Source: Liriodendron chinense
Lineage: Eukaryota; Streptophyta; Magnoliopsida; Magnoliales; Magnoliaceae
Length of the DNA: 64,000 nucleotides
Assembly: GCA_003013855.2 (NCBI GenBank)
Contig: PVNU02004159.1
Span: 682,001 to 746,000, forward strand
Reading direction: 5' to 3'
A program made the position numbers and the translations under genes. The notes below the pieces were generated by a model, which saw only the letters and a program-made list of their open reading frames with translations, had not been told where the DNA came from and made no database searches. Shown here in pieces: positions 46,126 through 56,472 of the stretch; position 1 is the stretch's first letter, and each line of letters starts with the position of its first letter.

Positions 46126-49100
46126 CTTTTTTCTTTTATTTATTAAAGCATTTCAATTCAAAGTGGGCTTGGCAGCGAGAATATATGGTTGGATGTAGTG
46201 TTTGTAGTATCGGTATTGTTATCGTTATATGTATTATTGGCTGGGGATACAGAAACATGTATTGATATCGTTGATATTATTGCTAATACCCGAAAATGTA
46301 TCGTTGATTGAGAGAAACATTGGTGAATGAAACACAAGGAAATGGTGGAATTTCTCAATGAAACTTTAGGAGATACTAAAATACACATATTTGCATATTT
46401 AGAAATCAAGTAATTGCAAAAATGACGCATACATAGTAATAAGTTTCTCTTTAATGGGGGTCTACAAGCATGTAACGTTGACTTAAGGAAACACTTAATA
46501 AACAAAAAAAATGTCCAGTAGCTTTTGGGACTTTTTTTTAATCTTTTCTGCAAGCCTTAGGCTAGGGCTTGCATGTTTTCATACGTGGGGCTTATGATCT
46601 AGGCCATCAAAATTGGTGAGAGCTTCGATTATTCACTTGTTATTGCATTATTTTTCCTTTTTGTTCAAGTGGAAGAACCTCTATCTTGGATTGAGTGTGT
46701 TTGGCCATGATTTGATCCTGGGGTTTGATATAACTACGTGTGGTTAATGATTCTCATTCATAAGCTACACCATATACATACATACATACATACATACATC
46801 CACGCGTGCATGCATACACATGCAAACATGCATTTCATCATACAACCATGCACTGAAATGGGATTTTCTTTTGATAAACAGATTTTTTGCGATATTGATA
46901 CATTGGCGATATTATTGAAATATTGCGATATATTGGCAATACAAGCGACACCTGGAATTTACATATTGGAAAATATTGGTGACACTTAGTGATATATCAC
47001 GATATGTGGAATTTTTGTTATGACTAGTGGTATTGGTATCGCCGAGCTTGAGATACCGATAATATCAGCAATATTATTGATAATATCGGGGATACTCAGA
47101 ACAATGGTTGGATGACATCACTTCGAGCGAAGTTTTTAAGATTGTGTGGGTTGGTCTTGAAGAAAGAAATTTTTAACAAATACTATGGGTAGGGTGCAAC
47201 TTGGGTTGGACTCAACCTGAATGCGACTTCCTAACAAACTTTAGGTCAGGTTAGGTGGATAGGGTTGAGGTAGGGTTGGAGACTCGGAAATCCTCAACTT
47301 GACATTAGGTTGGGTTGGGCTTGGGTGGTGGCCTTAGGAAACCCAACCCTGTATCTCTACTACATAGAATGCGAGTAGCTAGGGCCAAATTTCTACGAAT
47401 TTAGTTTTTACACGAGTTAAAAATTTGCCTTAGCAAAGAGTTTTTTTTAGCCAAGAGTTCTTACTCAACCTGGCCTAACCCAACCAATCCATCCCAACTA
47501 GGGTTTTGTTAGGGTTTACTATTTAAGACCTCGTGTTGGGTTGGACCTTAGGCTGAGTTTTCTTGTGGTTGGGTTGGGCTTGGGTTGACCCTCAACTCGA
47601 CCCAACTTGCCAGAGTTGCACTCCTTGACATGAGGTTGTTGGGCAAGTAAAGTTTAGTGTAGGATTTGGTGGACCCTTTGTTGGGGTCTTCTGTTCAAAT
47701 ATATTTTATTAATCCTTCGATGCAATTTCCAATGTATTGAATGTATTAGCTGATATTTTCAGTATCGCAAGTTAGCTATATGAAACCATCGGGGAATGCA
47801 AAATTCCTATGTATCATCAATACACACTGATATATATTGAGATATTGTGCAAACATCGTGCAATATTTTTCTGACATATTGTCAATATTTGGATGATATA
47901 TTATGATATTAACAATATTTTGACTGAAGCCAACGAAATCCAGTGACAAATAGAAAAAAAAAAGTTAGAAAGTTTTAAAAATGCTGTTTTTTTTTTGCCC
48001 AGTATTTGGGTATTCTGTTTGTAGTCGTGTTTTAACGAGTCGTGTTGTTTCACATCAAAACATGAATTTGGTGGAGACAATAGAAGGATTTTAGAGCATA
48101 GTTTTGTTCAACAGCTCATTGTTTTCTCCAGTGAACAAAGGAAATCTAGTATGTGCAGTTTATTTTTAATGATGTTTTGAGTTGTAAGTGTGTAATCATG
48201 TCTCATGTCTCTTTAACTTGTGAAGTTTCAGTGAAAAATAAAATTCCGCCATTTTCCTATAGTTTTTTCAATGCTTCTGCTTCCCTCAGACTTGGATATG
48301 TTAGTGCACCTTGTTTGTCAATCACGTGATTCCGTGTGTTAATGGGTCAGTTGAGCCCTTGGAAGTTGAAGACCGAAGACACATGAAGACAAGAAGCATC
48401 AACGAGTGAAGAAACAGGTAAATATGAAGTGCCTTGGTGACCCTAACCTTAGAACCAAACCAACTTAGCCTCTAGATGACTTAAACTTAATAGGTAAACC
48501 CTTAGTCATCTTCCTTAGCCTTAGAAGACTCATTTGAACATGATTTGTAAGGTTAATTAAGATGTGCAAGATGATGTAAACCAAACAACCCAAACAACAG
48601 TTTTTTAGTGGATTTCGATTCCATCCTAAGTTTCCGTCGATAGGAGTTCAATCCCATCGAAGACCCTGGTTCGATCTATCGAACATCCTGTCCAGCAACC
48701 ATTTGAACTCTCTAGACAGTTCTTCGATTCCATCAAAAGGCTGTTCGATCCCATCGAGGGCTGTTCGATCAAATAGATGGGTACTTCGATCCTATCGAAA
48801 TATGTGTTAAACTAGCCAACACTTTGACTATATAAAGGACATTCAGCTCTTCGGCAAAATGATGGGTTTTTGGTGCACTAGAAGCCACCACAATTCCATA
48901 TCATAGATGCTCTAATCCTGCGAGTTTCAAGTTATCTTCTTTATTATTCATCACATGTTAGAGCATTCCAAGCTCAAATGAAGATGAACTTGGTCTCTCT
49001 CATTCTCTAGAGTTTAGACACTAAGCTCATATGTAAAACCTTGTCTAAACCCTCTAGGAGACCCATCTAGTTAAATCCCTAGTTGCAACATATTTCTCAT

Positions 49101-52100
49101 GAGTTGTAGGAGATTCAACCTCCCTCCCTTTGCCTTGGTCACCTTATCGAAGCATCACATGTAAGGCAAGCCGATCTTTGAAGCCGAAGAAGACCGCCAT
49201 CAAAGTTCCGGGGAGCAATTGAGAAGCAGATTCAAGCATGGGAGAGCATGAAGAAGCATCTCAAGAAAGGCACATCAAAAGGGGCTCAATCCAACAAGTA
49301 AGTTGTCAATTGCAAGAGTCCATGTTACATTCCTTCCTCGTGTAGGATTGAGTGTAGAGTTTGTGACCCAAACTCATTAGGTTCTTGTGTAGGACCTAAA
49401 TCAAGTCCTTGTGTAGGCCTTCGATGGGAGCGTACGTGTAGTGGTTGTTGTTTAGTCGATAGAAAACCAACTAAGACTCCGTGGGAGCCGGTCGTTGTGT
49501 AGGATCGAGGTTTTTGGTAAACCTATTGAAAACCAAGTGCAAAGGTTGGGAGAAACCTATTAAAACTTCTAGATAGTGAAATCCGATACACTTGAGGGAA
49601 GAGTGCGTCGGCCGGGAGTGGATTAGGGAAACTGAACCACTATACATCGTTGTGTTTGTGATTGGCTTATGTGAATGCATTTCTATTATGTTTGTGATTG
49701 AATGAGTTAAATTCATATGTATGCATGAATAGATTGTATGATAGGCACTTGATTGGTAAAGCACACACAACTTGTATTTCACCATCTTCTATAGACTAGT
49801 TACTTAGATTGTTGAATCTTTTGTAGTCTATGTGATTGGACCTACTTGGATTAGAAGCCTGAGTATTAATTGCTTAATTAAGTTTTAATTGGTAAACGTT
49901 TTGATTAGGCACCCCCCCCCCCCCCCCCCCCCCCCCAGGACTTACTCAAGCTTTTAAGCTCCACTCTTAGCTTCCGCAACGCGTAGCGTGTTGGTGTCGT
50001 GTTAGATTGACTACCCATCGCACGTGAAATTTCAGGATAGATTATAGGAAACATACTATATTTCCTGATGTTCCCATGATGTTTCTGTATCCCAAGGTGC
50101 GGTAGATAGTGTAATCCCGATACGTCGACAACCACTTCGATGCACTTGATGGTTCTTCTCCCATGCATGTGTGGGGAAACACCATTTCCCCCTAGATTTG
50201 AAGCTTTTTATATATTGGCCAACAGTGGCTAACTGAATCCTTACTTTTGACATACTTTGGCACCAACATCTAGAGTTCCTAGCATTTTCTTTGTGTGGGG
50301 AAGCTAATGTGTGATGGGATCCAACCCATGGCTCAGTGGTAGACATAGTGCATTTCAACACTGAGGTCATGGGTTCAAGTGCCCATGTGTGTGTGTGTGA
50401 AAAAGGGAAGCTAATGTTTGATTACATCCCTTCCATTTGTAATACAGACAAGGGTGATGTGAATCCACGTATTCTGTCTTTTGGGTTTTAACTCTCTTAT
50501 AGTTAACCTGCTGCTGTCATATGCTTAACAAGGGGATTATTCCCCTTTGAAGCAAGGCACTGCCTACCGCGTGCCCTTGGATGCGCGCTATGTTACGAAG
50601 GGGCCCCAAACTTGCCATTCTAAGGGGTCATTTGGATGCTTGGAGTTGGGTTCTTGTAAACCGACTTCCGCCAAAACTTGAGAATTCCAATGTTTGGTGC
50701 ATTGTTATGGCTCTGAAGTTTGTCCATCCACAACTCAACTTCCCCAAAATCCTGTTAGTTGGGGCCAAGGCGAGAGGTTATGATGAAGAGTTACAAGGAA
50801 ATTTACAAACAAACGCAAGCAACTCGACCCCTCGGCTTCCTCTCTTTCTCGAAACCCTAGTCAACTGTACATGTGGCATATGTCTAGGGCATCAACCCTT
50901 TATCTAGTTGGCTACCGTACTTGAATATTGTGATCGGACAATCATGATTGTCCGATTGGCACTACTTTTGCTGTCTTTTACACAAACACACTCTGTATGA
51001 AAGCTAGTGGCTTGCTAATTCCACATGCACGTAGAGCCATACACATACACATGTGGTCACATGCAAAAATATGAGACACATGTGAGATACGAACTTTCCA
51101 TAATGTTGGACAAAATGCTTAAATGCTTAAATCTTCTGCCTAGAAAATTTGGCAATTTAATTCAGGTGGGTCAGAACATGCAAAATAAATTGAGGATTTT
51201 TTTTTTTCTAGCCACTATTTGTTTTGATATTCTGGCCTGATTTTTATGACAGAAAATCTAAACAGTGTAGCTCACTTGATGGAGTGCTTAGATTTCACGC
51301 ATGTGTTACATTGTTACACATGTGCCCCCCATCTATATGTGTACAGCTCCCACATAAATGTGGAATTAACAAACCTCATGATGGTTATACATTCTAATAT
51401 ACAAGCTATACATGCTAGCAGTATCAATCCCTATCTTTGACTGATAAACAACGTTCGAAGTTTCGGTATCGCTACAAGTTTCGCTAGCCGGGGATATGGA
51501 AACAATATCTATATTTGATAACCAAAAATGCGGGGAAAATGGGAAAAACGGTGGAATTTTGCAGTGAAACCTCAGGAGATGCTAAAATACACATATTTGC
51601 ATATTTAGGAATAAAAAAATTGTAAAAAGAATGCATACATAATACGTTTCTATTTAATGGGGGCCTAAAAGCATGTGCTTCTGTAAGAAATCAGTCCAAC
51701 CATCTCATCCATCCCATCTATCCATCCAATATCTGACCTTCCATCCAAACATCCATTGATATTTCAGAACATCGTGAACACATGATATTTCCTAACAAAT
51801 CGTCAACAACTGAAAAAGAAATTAAAGATTGTGGTCTTGTTATTGCCATGTTGCGATAATGATACTATCATGATATTACCAATATTATTGTTGACAAATT
51901 GAATACTGCATACAACCATGCACCGATAAAAAATGAAATGGGAATTTTTTAATATACGGATTTTTGGCAATATCGATACATTGGCGATATCATCGAAATA
52001 TTGCAGATACATTGACGATATAATTGACACCTAGAATTTACATAGTAAAAAATATTGGCGATACACTAGCGGTATCAATGCATTAGCAATACAAACGACA

Positions 52101-54797
52101 CCTAGAATTTACACAGTTGAAAATATTGGCGATATCGATACATTGGTGATATTTAGTGATACATCGCCGATACCTAGAATTTTTTATGTTGTCAGTGTTA
52201 TCGGTATCGCTACCAGTGCTATCGGTATCGCTGAGCTAGAGATAGAGATAATATCAGGGACATTTCGATAATATCAGAGATAATTCGAACACTGCTGATA
52301 AATGCACCCTTTTTTTTGTACTTATGGTAAATATAACTGTACAAATATGTACTATTGTATTAATACCAAAATTACAAAGGAGGGCATATTTATCAGTTAG
52401 GCTGGGCATCCCTTATTTGAATTAGGATATAATTTTTAAGAGAAATGTCCAGCTCCCATGGCACTACAAGTTGTAGTGCTTCTAGTAGTATAGATGCACA
52501 TGGACAATCCAATCCTATCCAGACTGTCCATTCGGTCTATTTCACAGTTCATGGACCAATGCTCAAAAATCAGATAACCGTATCCATATAAAAGTTGACA
52601 TTTTTCTTATTAGCCAATAGCCATCAGTTCCCCAAGCCACAGATTGAATGGTCAGTATTATCTGATATCCCAAACATAAGGAAATTGGACAGTTGTTTTC
52701 ATCACATCAGAGGGCTGCAAAAGACAAGGGCTATAACTCAAAAATTGGATGGTACACTAACAAAGCGAGGCAGCTGTGTGCATTGACCTCGGGCTGCTGG
52801 TTATCTATTCTAGATGTCCATTCTTTTTCACATTAAGTGGCATCTGATCAATCGATCAATCCATCTATAATTTGTTAGTTCCAGGATGTTGACATCTGAA
52901 TGCAAGTTCTCTAGTTGCATGCAACTATAGAGTTGTCATACAAACATCATCAATTCAACTTCCTGGTAAGACTTCTTCCTGTAACTCGACTTGCAAGGAT
53001 CCTGACTTCCACCTGTAACCCAACTTCTGGGCATCCAAACACACCTTGAAAGTAGAGCCTTCTACTCTTTTTAAGATCCACATGAGACGGTGGAAGCTGC
53101 AGCAGCTTCTATGCTCTACTAAAATGGGGTGCTATTGCTTCAAGCATATGTGCATGTGCCACATTAGCAGAGAATTGAGCCCCTTGAAAGTGGATTCACT
53201 GCTTTCCCTAAGAACCCTTGGCATGAACAAACACATCACATGTACCAGGCTTTGATCTTATTTCCCTTCAGTCATTTTACTTCCTCGACTTAAGTGAGAA
53301 ACATGCAGATTCCTGCTATGTGGTATGAACAAACACATCACATGTACCAGGCTTTGATCTTATTTCCCTTCAGTCATTTTACTTCCTCGACTTAAGTGAG
53401 AAACATGCAGATTCCTGCTATGTGGTAGGGATTTAGTGCGTCTCCTACCCAACCAAGCAGAATTTGATGATTACCAATTTCTTCATCGGCGGGCATTGAT
53501 AAGGTTGAATTTTATGGTTGGCTACCAACAATCCTGTTAAGGATGTGCTCAAATGAAGCAGGAGCATCGGGAGAAGCCAGCAGCTTCTGGGGGTGGACAG
53601 TCATTGTAAACATGCTGAAAATAAAGTTGCTGTTACCATATATTTAAAGGAATGGAGTCAGATGAAGCCTAGACACAAACATATTGATTGCTTGCATAAT
53701 TATTCCTTTATCTCATTTCATCACATTCAGCTTCTCGAATCATATTGATAGTTCTGATACCATGCAAGATTTATGCAACCTAGGAATCTGCAACTCCCAA
53801 TCAGTGTAACTCCTTTTGGGTCTATAAATGCATGCAACATCTATAAAAAAAGTACTGCTGATTTCAACAAATTAGAAAAAAGTTAGCCGTATAAGCCACT
53901 CATGTCTAACATCCTCATGATGTTTGTTTTTTGTTTGCTGTAATTTAACTATAGATGTTTCTTTTGAAGGTCTCTTGAACTAGTCTTTTTTGTTTTTATT
54001 TACCGGCTGCCTTTTCTTCTTGTGTTTCTTTTCCTATCATTGGATACCATAGTTCACTACCTTTTCTTCTTGTGGTTATGTAATGTTCTAAGGGATCATT
54101 ATCTGTTTATAATGACTTGGTATGTTAGCTACATCAGTAAGATTTTACCGCTTGTTGTTGGAGCACATTCAATGCAATATGGGATTTATTACTGGAGTTT
54201 ACCAACTAAAATTGCCAATACTTAGCAGTTGTGTATCCTTTTCTATCATTGGATGCAATATGCAGTGGAAACCTTGATCCAATTATGTGACGTTGTAAGG
54301 AATCAGTCTCATCTTACTGCTTATTGTTGGAAGTTGGAACACATCAGATGCAGTCGCGGATTTGTTACAGAAAATTTCCAAACTAAAATTGCAGAAACTT
54401 GTTAATTCAGCAAGTGGGGAAATTAGCTTAAGTTGGAGAATACCCTTGTCATGTGTTCTCTTTCCATTTATATTTTGTGAACTCCTGGTGGTTTCCAGTA
54501 ATTCCTGTACACTAGGGTGGTCTCTCTAAAAAAGTAACACTGAAGTCTATGTCACCAAAATGTTAATCTGGTCAACATTTACCATCAGATACAAGAATGC
54601 TAATTGAAAACTCCTGCAGGAAGCTATGGAGGTAATGGTTGCTTGCTCTGCAATGGCTGCACTAAAAGAGGCAGAGGCACATGCACAACAAAACGAATCA
54701 CCAAAAAGCACATGGTCCAAGTGGAAACGTGGTGGTATCATTGGTGCAGCTGCATTGACTGGAGGAACTTTGATGGCCATTACTGGGGGTACTCTGT

Positions 54798-54831
<34 letters not shown>

Positions 54832-55076
54832 CACTTGGGAATCAGGTTTTGCATCTCTGAAGCAAACTTCTGATGACATGAGCGTTCTAAATCTTTTACT
54901 TTACATTTTTCTTTCTTTGATAGGGCTAGCTGCTCCAGCAATTGCAGCAGGATTTGGTGCTCTGGCACCTACTTTAGGAACCCTTGTTCCTGTGATCGGA
55001 GCAAGTGGGTTTGCTGCAGCAGCAAGTGCTGCCGGATCTGTTGCTGGTTCCGTGGCTGTCGCTGCATCCTTTGGAG
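36574..55076 (+). CDS. DUF726 (TMCO4-like) transmembrane and coiled-coil protein, 5' part of gene
   Basis: Five exons join in frame: 36574-36785, 38353-38434, 40159-40656, 54620-54788 and 54924-55076 (1,114 coding bases). The introns are 36786-38352, 38435-40158, 40657-54619 and 54789-54923, all GT-AG, and intron 5 runs past the window. The product matches the plant DUF726 family: RYAAGALFALALRQAQIHQ at the N-terminus, an acidic regulatory stretch, KGYDARHRVALRLLATWFD, then WSKWKRGGIIGAAALTGG and Gly/Ala-rich membrane segments. The family's C-terminal half, a lipase-like alpha/beta hydrolase with a GxSxG motif, is not in the window. The yeast and human relatives are membrane-associated putative hydrolases; the plant function is unknown. 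An in-frame TAG nine bases upstream supports ATG 36574. The long introns are filled with transposons, yet the visible exons are intact. Confidence 0.88.
37383..37497. repeat. 50-bp tandem repeat in intron 1
   Basis: ATGCTACATGCTAT followed by CTCATGCTTCAGAGGGGTGA recurs at 37383, 37433 and partly at 37483, period exactly 50. TAGC-rich text also fills 36950-37090 and may belong to the same MITE-like element. Confidence 0.75.
37631..37800 (+). mobile_element. 5'-truncated RTE-type LINE 3' end
   Basis: Translation gives RGRPKWTWVEVVRKDL, then ALDTVEWRKRIHVSDPN and a stop, which is the C-terminal tail of many plant LINE polyproteins. A short GATGAC repeat tail follows. It is flanked by 20-base duplications starting ATGATACATC at 37611 and 37801, with one difference. 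Confidence 0.8.
38353..38434 (+). CDS. DUF726 gene, exon 2
   Basis: Preceded by CTTGCAG and followed by GTATGC. It encodes FLEIDPKAWSGLEET and SSPAKHHIGA, a strongly conserved segment of the family, and ends in phase 0. Confidence 0.88.
39300..39860 (-). mobile_element. LTR fragment with polypurine tract, minus orientation, in intron 2
   Basis: On the minus strand AACTCGGGGGGGAA is followed by TGATGTAGGCC, the usual end of the internal region and start of the 3' LTR of several Ty3/gypsy families. A minus-strand TATA box (TCTATAAAAAGGGG) sits near 39561. The left end of the LTR is not resolved and no coding part is left. Confidence 0.5.
40159..40656 (+). CDS. DUF726 gene, exon 3
   Basis: Preceded by TATCTCAG and followed by GTATGT, phase 0 at both ends; 166 codons. 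It starts FLRILSEDNNDTTSE, holds a variable Glu/Lys-rich stretch (EKRCEYERECREK), and ends with KVMILFELLSACVADTPADE and ARHRVALRLLATWFDVKW, which are highly conserved. Confidence 0.9.
40657..41660. other. First kilobase of intron 3
   Basis: No repeat or gene recognised, apart from pyrimidine runs at 40905-40950. Confidence 0.4.
41668..42850 (-). mobile_element. L1-type LINE 3' fragment with RNase H, minus orientation
   Basis: A T-rich run at 41668-41697 is the A tail on the minus strand. Minus translation gives FGGCSLVNPGPYGAGN with LRNEIGEVLVAF, and later CSIVLRDANEVDNDLAMEG, the RNase H domain found at the C-terminus of many plant L1 elements. The last segment occurs twice, near 42180 and in a decayed form near 41810, which suggests a partial duplication or a second insertion. 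Stops are frequent. Confidence 0.65.
43181..43376. repeat. 100-bp tandem duplication in intron 3
   Basis: AGAATTTTACTAGT at 43181 and 43281 starts two copies of about 98 bases that share CTCTAGTAGGGATAGGAGTT and GTGTTCAAAGTTAC. Confidence 0.85.
43650..44068. mobile_element. Foldback MITE, copy I
   Basis: The family text starts GGGCGTACCATGATTTATG and ends near CACACGGTTAGGCCCC, with CTGGATGAAGGGAAAACAC in the centre. Confidence 0.7.
44171..44658. mobile_element. Foldback MITE, copy J
   Basis: The left GATTCGCTATTGAAGTGACG and its inverted match ending at 44658 pair over about 38 bases before the family body begins. It is full length. Confidence 0.8.
44685..44918. mobile_element. Foldback MITE, copy K (short)
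   Basis: The ends AATTAGGTGTTATCGAGG and TAATAGCTAATT pair weakly; AGCTTAGTGG recurs inverted near the right end. Only the right half of the family body is left. Confidence 0.5.
44935..45240. mobile_element. Foldback MITE, copy L (internally deleted)
   Basis: It begins GAGGCCCACTGTGATGTATG within a longer left arm and ends ATATTATGATGGGGGCC. The centre is missing. Confidence 0.6.
45290..45605. mobile_element. Foldback MITE, copy M (right end missing)
   Basis: It starts GAGCCCACCATGATGTATG and keeps the centre GGTTGGATGGCAAATAAATA, but stops at GATTGTTTCATAGG before the right arm. Confidence 0.6.
45785..45915. mobile_element. Fragment of the hAT family at 57129-63006
   Basis: CCCTTGGGATATGGAAATATC and the later GGGAAACAT, GGAATTTTTTTAGTGAAACTTC match the left part of the large hAT element. 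A further GATATT-rich piece at 47700-47935 may be its other side. Confidence 0.45.
46075..46122. repeat. CT microsatellite
   Basis: About 23 uninterrupted CT units in intron 3. Confidence 0.95.
46196..47106. mobile_element. hAT-type MITE N1, target duplication GTTGGATG
   Basis: The ends TAGTGTTTGTAGTATCGG and the inverted CATTGTTCTGAGTATCCC are flanked by a perfect 8-bp duplication GTTGGATG (46188-46195 and 47107-47114). It shares both subterminal regions with MITE N2 and the large hAT element, including many GATATTGG/GATATCG repeats. Confidence 0.88.
47192..47624. mobile_element. MITE rich in GGGTTGGG
   Basis: The left GGGTGCAACTTGGG and right inverted GGAGTGCAACT ends frame a region where GGTTGGG on the left is answered by CCCAACC on the right. 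No target duplication was found. Confidence 0.55.
48299..50034 (+). mobile_element. Solo LTR, 1,736 bp, target duplication GGATA
   Basis: It starts TGTTAGTGCACC and ends GAAATTTCA, flanked by GGATA at 48294-48298 and 50035-50039. A TATA box (CTATATAAAGGAC) lies near 48828. It has several TTCGAT/ATCGAA palindromes and a C homopolymer of 25 bases (49912-49936). It is the same family as the minus-strand solo LTR at 23268-25296. Confidence 0.9.
50316..50404 (+). mobile_element. Small tRNA-derived SINE with 18-bp target duplication
   Basis: Box A (TGGCTCAGTGGTAGAC) and box B (GGGTTCAAGTGCCC) of a polymerase III promoter are about 30 bases apart, followed by a GT repeat and AAAAA. GGGAAGCTAATGTGTGAT flanks it on both sides (50298-50315, 50405-50422) with one difference. 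Only about 89 bases long, it is hardly more than a tRNA-like head. Confidence 0.75.
51449..52294. mobile_element. hAT-type MITE N2, target duplication CTGATAAA
   Basis: The ends CAACGTTCGAAG and TTCGAACACTG are inverted repeats, flanked by a perfect 8-bp duplication CTGATAAA (51441-51448 and 52295-52302). It is homologous to N1 and to both ends of the large hAT element. Confidence 0.9.
52460..52478. repeat. 19-bp palindrome
   Basis: GCACTACAA, G, TTGTAGTGC is a perfect hairpin, possibly the end of an unrecognised MITE. Confidence 0.6.
53223..53426. repeat. 102-bp near-perfect tandem duplication in intron 3
   Basis: ATGAACAAACACATCACATG at 53223 and 53325 starts two copies that I read as identical through CTGCTATGTGGT. 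Either a very recent duplication or an assembly effect. Confidence 0.9.
54020..54400. repeat. Diverged duplication, period about 214 bp
   Basis: TTTCTTTTCCTATCATTGGAT, then later TTTTACCGCTTGTTGTTGGA and CCAACTAAAATTGC, recur in order about 214 bases further on with changes. Confidence 0.65.
54620..54788 (+). CDS. DUF726 gene, exon 4
   Basis: Preceded by TCCTGCAG and followed by GTACTC. It encodes EAMEVMVACSAMAALKEAEA, a coiled-coil-like start, then KSTWSKWKRGGIIGAAALTG and the first membrane segment TGGTLMAITG. It ends in phase 1. Confidence 0.9.
54789..54923 (+). other. Intron 4 of the DUF726 gene, with TA microsatellite
   Basis: 135 bases, GTACTC to TTGATAG, with 15 TA units at 54801-54830. 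The length is a multiple of three and no stop codon occurs in the reading frame, so unspliced RNA would be translated straight through. Confidence 0.8.
54924..55076 (+). CDS. DUF726 gene, exon 5
   Basis: Preceded by TTTGATAG and followed by GTGAAG. It encodes the Gly/Ala-rich membrane region (LAAPAIAAGFGALAPTLG, VIGASGFAAAASAAGSVAGS) that is nearly invariant in the family. It ends in phase 1; the next exon is not in the window. Confidence 0.92.
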
Positions 55077-55616
55077 GTGAAGAAATTCTTTAGATTTATT
55101 TATTTCCTTTTTGTGCTGACTTGACAGTTTCAACAAACTTATTAAACCCAATTATGCACCATCTGGTGACAACATTAACATCCAATACTAAGGTCTGTGA
55201 AATGACACTTCATCCACAGCTTTTTGAACTCTTGCTTCATTGCCTGGATCCTTCTTTTGCTGCTGCCATCAAAATTTGATTTTATATTTTGGAAACTCAT
55301 TTCCTTTATCTTGATTTATGTTTTTGCCTTTTTTTTAAAATGAAAATCATTATCTTTAAAAAAATACTATTTTTCTTGCTATGACATCTGCTTTTTTGTC
55401 CCTTAGCTTGAGGAGACTAAGGGTTCTCCTCATGAATGATTTCTCTCTTAGCCCTCTCCATTGATCATGGGGTCTTAAATTTTATTAGAACATTATATAT
55501 TTTATAAATTCTCAAAAATTGCACTGACTAGGAAACACCAAAGCTCTAGATGAGTTTACTCAGATGAGTCAATGCAGAATCCAGCCAAGTCAAATAAGAG
55601 CCAAATTGAATAGAGC

Positions 55617-55902
55617 ATGCCATGGTGCAAGAATCATGCTGATCGGATGATCGTAACCCTTTGAAAAGAGCCAATTTGTTACAATCATCCATTGTTTACA
55701 AGCCATAAATTGCATGGTTAGAATCATCAAATTGGAGTGTTACTTTAGAATCATAAGAAATACAAAGTGGGATCTATCTACTAGATGTTTGAAGATGATG
55801 ATTGGACCTATTTTGTTTCTTTGGACAATCCTGACTTTCCATTTTCATGCCATTGATTGGAAGCTTAGGATCGCTTAATTGGCATGACTTTTGCACCATG
55901 TC
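55617..55902. mobile_element. MITE in intron 5
   Basis: The left CATGGTGCAAGAATCATGC and the inverted right CATGGTGCAAAAGTCATGCC pair over about 20 bases. The inside is non-coding. Confidence 0.6.
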
Positions 55903-56022
55903 TTGCTCCTAGAAGTATGAATGAATGAATGGTTCAAATCGATGATAGGTCATGCCATGTGCCATTTAAAAGGTTAGGGGACATTGCTAACGTCCGCATG
56001 AAGGTTGGGACATTAGCAAAAC

Positions 56023-56143
<121 letters not shown>

Positions 56144-56460
56144 GCCATTTCAATCACATGTGTGGACCCCATGCTCCATGGGTCATGCATGTGGTCAAGT
56201 TGACCATATTTTGTCTCACATTCGAGTGGGGTTTATTTCTGGGTCTGGATATGTGTTTTGGGTTGAGTTTTGGGCCCATGGAATATTGTATTTGTAAATA
56301 ACTTTTAGTGTGAGGGGTATACTTGTAATTTCTCCTTAAGTGAAGCCATATCTTAATAAAGTAAAGGGAGAGAGGGGGAGTGAGCAGCTGGCTGCCTTAT
56401 TCTCATTCTGTTTTGGTTCTCTTTTCTCTTTTTTGTTTCTTTTTCACACGTTTCACAACA

Positions 56461-56472
56461 TGGTACCAAAGC
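56461..56472 (+). other. Primer binding site of the copia element
   Basis: TGGTACCAAAGC differs from the usual TGGTATCAGAGC by two bases. The position right after the LTR supports it. Confidence 0.75.

Larger units (their letters stand above)
50622..53047. mobile_element. TIR element hosting MITE N2
   Basis: The left end AAGGGGTCATTTGGATGC and the inverted right end AAGGTGTGTTTGGATGC are each followed within a few bases by GTTGGGTT. N2 lies inside. No transposase or target duplication is seen. Confidence 0.4.

Noticed and set aside
50325..50390. Functional tRNA gene
   Set aside because: Boxes A and B are present, but the region ends in a GT repeat with A tail and has an 18-bp target duplication, so it is a SINE; no clean acceptor stem or anticodon arm was found.
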